Shown here: positions 7,086 through 9,138 of the stretch, one piece after another
Position numbering within the stretch: the first letter of the stretch is position 1
Layout of the letters: each line of letters starts with the position of its first letter
NCBI GenBank assembly: GCA_023389895.1
Contig: JAEWDX010000061.1
Coordinates: 1 to 9,138, forward strand
Length of the DNA: 9,138 bases
Direction of reading: 5' to 3'
Origin: Bacillota bacterium
Lineage (GTDB): Bacteria > Bacillota > Bacilli > Bacillales > Cytobacillaceae
Notes under the pieces: generated by a model
What the model saw: the letters and a program-made list of their open reading frames with translations, nothing else
What the model was told of the DNA's origin: nothing
Database searches by the model: none
Made by a program: the position numbers and the translations under genes

Positions 7086-7930
7086 AGAACTTTGTGATTA
7101 ATCCAGTTCTCAATAAGGAATTTAAGCTCCGCTTTCGTTCATTTAAAAGCTTTTTAGGGATTTTCTTTTATTTATTGGCGATGGGAATTATCATTGTGGG
7201 ATTTGTGTTTATTGAATCGCAGTCAAATATGCAAGGTTTCTTTAAACCCCATCAAAGCCGGTCAATATTTATTATGATGTCTTTTTTGCAATTTGCTCTC
7301 ATTCTCTTTATTACGCCAGGATTAACAGCGGGAGTTATTAGCAGTGAAAGAGAAAGACAGACATTGAATATCATGCTGACAACAACGCAAAGCTCGGCAA
7401 GTATTATTTTAAGTAAATTGATTTCAGCTATTTCTTATTTGCTTCTGCTTATTATTGCGAGCCTGCCTCTTTACAGCTTTGTCTTTTTATTCGGGGGAAT
7501 ATCTCCAATGCAAGTGCTAACAACAATTGGTTTTTATATTTTTACAATGATTGTCATTGGGAGTATTGGTGTGTTCTTTTCGACACTGATTCGCAAAACA
7601 ATTATTTCAATGGTTACAACATATGCTGTGACATTATTTCTTGTAGGTGGTACAGCATTTTTGACTTTAATTATTATGCAATATACGAATCGCTTCGGAA
7701 CTGTTACAACAAACCCAGCCGCTTATTTCACAGCGATGTTAAATCCGCCTATTATTCTTTTTAGTATTTTTGATCCTGGTTTTATGACGGGGATAAAAAA
7801 TAATACAGGAATTGAAGTTCCACTTTGGATCTCTTATTTAATTTCCTACTCGGTGATCTTTATTGGAGCAATGCTTCTAAGTATTAAAAAACTTCGACCG
7901 AATATGAAGAGGTTAAAAGGAAATGAGTAA
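7082..7930 (+). CDS. ABC-2 type transporter permease
   Basis: The 282-residue integral membrane protein is the channel subunit for the preceding ATPase. It starts with a cytoplasmic NPVLNKEFKLRFRS segment, typical of this family, followed by about six helices: roughly 22-44, 62-84, 110-133, 142-165, 172-198 and 255-275. After the second helix comes SSERERQTLNIMLTT, matching the family's conserved ER-rich motif ahead of 'TL..LL.T', thought to contact the ATPase. The ATG overlaps the ATPase stop (ATGA); the ribosome binding site AAAGGGGGT (7064-7072) lies inside the ATPase gene about 10 bases upstream. ABC-2 permeases of this size usually act as exporters. Nothing in the sequence identifies what is moved. 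The stop overlaps the next start by 8 bases. Confidence 0.92.
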   Translation: MKNFVINPVLNKEFKLRFRSFKSFLGIFFYLLAMGIIIVGFVFIESQSNMQGFFKPHQSRSIFIMMSFLQFALILFITPGLTAGVISSERERQTLNIMLTTTQSSASIILSKLISAISYLLLLIIASLPLYSFVFLFGGISPMQVLTTIGFYIFTMIVIGSIGVFFSTLIRKTIISMVTTYAVTLFLVGGTAFLTLIIMQYTNRFGTVTTNPAAYFTAMLNPPIILFSIFDPGFMTGIKNNTGIEVPLWISYLISYSVIFIGAMLLSIKKLRPNMKRLKGNE

Positions 7931-9138
7931 AATGGCAGAACGCAACCAATTTATTAAGCTTATTAAGCCAATTCAAAGGCAGCAATTTTTTGATCTTGTT
8001 ATAAAAGAAGCCCAGCTTCTTCTTGTAATGACAGGAATAGCCTCATGCTTTTTGCTCTTGTTTGCTCGCTTTCTGATCATTCCTTTTTTAAGTAATTATT
8101 TTATCGGGATGCTTGTCGTTTTATTGCTGTTTTTTTCAATTAGATTGTGGATAAAGCGACCTCGTTTCCTAACGGCAGTCAAAGTATATAACGAATACGT
8201 TCCAGATGACCGAGTTATAACGGCATCCAGTTTTTTAGAAAATAAAGAGGTAATGGCTACACTTCAGCTTGCTGACGCAATTAAGCATATGAAGCTGCAT
8301 CATGAGACTGTAACAAAAAGAAAAAGAAAATGGATGCAGCCGAAATTAATATTCTTCTTTTTTCTTTCTGCTTGTGGAGCAATGCTCATGATGTATATGC
8401 CAAGTGAAAAAGTCGAGCTTGCTAAACAAAAGGAGAAAGAAATCGAATTAGTTGCCGAAGAAAAAGAGAAGCTTAGGGAGCAAATAAAGAAAGAAAAAGA
8501 TCCTATTGTAAAAAAAGAATTGAAGGAAACGGAAGAAAAAATTGTCCACATGAAATCAACAGAGGAAGTGCTAAAGGAGCTAGCAAAACGAACAAAGGAG
8601 CTTGAATTAAAAGCTTTAAAGGAAAAAGAAAAGCAAACAGCTTTTGAAAATTGGCAGAAAAGTTTAAAAAATAATGGTTTAGCAGCACTTGATCAATTCC
8701 TTAACGAGCAAAATATGAATGCGGTTACAAAGGAATTAGAGAAATTAAATGAAAAATGGAACGAGCTTACTGATGAGCAGAAGGAAATTTTAAGGGAATT
8801 GTCACAGCAAGAGCGGGAGTTAACAGAGGAAGAGCTTAAAGAATTAATGGAGAAAATTGAAGAAGCTTTACAGTCATCTGAATTTTTCAGCCAGCTTGCA
8901 GCAGCACAAAATGCTATCAATCAAATGGGTTTAGCTATGCAAAGTCAGATGAAGGAAAACGGAATGCAGCCAACACAAATTGCATTTGCTCCTACTAGCC
9001 AATCAAGCAATCAAAATAATGGCAATGTGGGAGGACAGGGGCAAAATAATAATGCGAATCAGCAAGGACAAAATCCGAATAGTGGGAATGGTTCAGGAAC
9101 AGGCGGCTTAGGTGCTGGTATAGGTCAAGGATCGCGTG
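7923..9138 (+). CDS. Membrane-anchored coiled-coil protein with Asn/Gln/Gly-rich tail (3' partial)
   Basis: An open frame runs from ATG 7923 to the window edge without a stop; 405 residues are visible. It overlaps the permease stop by 8 bases (ATGAGTAA), with GAAGAGG (7906-7912) about 10 bases ahead; an in-frame ATG at 7932 is an alternative start. Predicted helices lie at about 31-53, 58-77 and 142-159. Between the second and third is a soluble stretch including VYNEYVPDDRVITASSFLENK. After the third come about 170 residues of charged, Glu/Lys/Leu-rich coiled coil (161-330), then a segment with QMGLAMQSQMKENGMQP and a low-complexity Asn/Gln/Gly/Ser tail from about 365 (9015 onward). The plan of paired N-terminal helices, long coiled coil and G/Q-rich tail resembles DUF4175-type proteins found near MoxR and DUF58 genes, but I cannot confirm membership. 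It is probably part of the same envelope complex as the upstream genes. Confidence 0.85.
   Translation, partial: MSKMAERNQFIKLIKPIQRQQFFDLVIKEAQLLLVMTGIASCFLLLFARFLIIPFLSNYFIGMLVVLLLFFSIRLWIKRPRFLTAVKVYNEYVPDDRVITASSFLENKEVMATLQLADAIKHMKLHHETVTKRKRKWMQPKLIFFFFLSACGAMLMMYMPSEKVELAKQKEKEIELVAEEKEKLREQIKKEKDPIVKKELKETEEKIVHMKSTEEVLKELAKRTKELELKALKEKEKQTAFENWQKSLKNNGLAALDQFLNEQNMNAVTKELEKLNEKWNELTDEQKEILRELSQQERELTEEELKELMEKIEEALQSSEFFSQLAAAQNAINQMGLAMQSQMKENGMQPTQIAFAPTSQSSNQNNGNVGGQGQNNNANQQGQNPNSGNGSGTGGLGAGIGQGSR

Noticed and set aside
8300..8920. Minus-strand Ser/Phe-rich open frames opposite the coiled-coil gene
   Set aside because: Ser/Phe/Leu richness is what the complement of Glu/Lys-rich coiled-coil codons yields; the plus-strand frame is continuous and operon-linked.

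Overview
The window looks like chromosomal DNA of a Bacillaceae-type Firmicute. It is A+T-rich, ribosome binding sites are strong AGGAGG types, all genes lie on one strand, and the first two genes are the conserved smc-ftsY pair with FtsY close in sequence to Bacillus FtsY. Species cannot be named from this window.

Layout. (1) Bases 1-2285 are the 3' part of smc (hinge, returning coiled-coil arm and C-terminal ATPase head); the gene starts upstream of the window. (2) After a 35-base gap with a ribosome binding site comes ftsY (2324-3316), the signal recognition particle receptor GTPase. A perfect 22-bp hairpin terminator (3322-3372) closes this operon. (3) Bases 3317-3756 carry no convincing gene but are not empty. 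They hold the terminator, a possible sigma-A promoter with a 14-bp palindrome over its -10 region, a roughly 157-bp two-hairpin repeat flanked by a 9-bp direct repeat (MITE/bcr-like), and a good candidate for an ECF-sigma promoter. (4) Bases 3757-9138 hold the start of a second operon of at least four genes with overlapping ends. It encodes a 798-residue cysteine-free exported membrane protein, an ABC ATPase, an ABC-2 type permease, and a membrane-anchored coiled-coil protein with an Asn/Gln/Gly-rich tail that runs off the window.

How the parts work. The first operon is housekeeping: chromosome condensation and segregation (Smc) and co-translational membrane targeting (FtsY). In Bacillus ftsY is usually followed by ylxM-ffh; here a terminator and an unrelated operon follow instead. 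The second operon looks like an envelope system: an ABC-2 exporter (ATPase plus permease) co-translated with two membrane proteins that expose large domains. No substrate can be assigned. The layout recalls operons in which ABC-2 exporters or DUF4175-like coiled-coil proteins accompany MoxR ATPases and DUF58/VWA proteins, so such genes may lie just downstream, but this is inference. The most interesting material is the structured repeat and the two candidate promoters ahead of this little-characterised operon.
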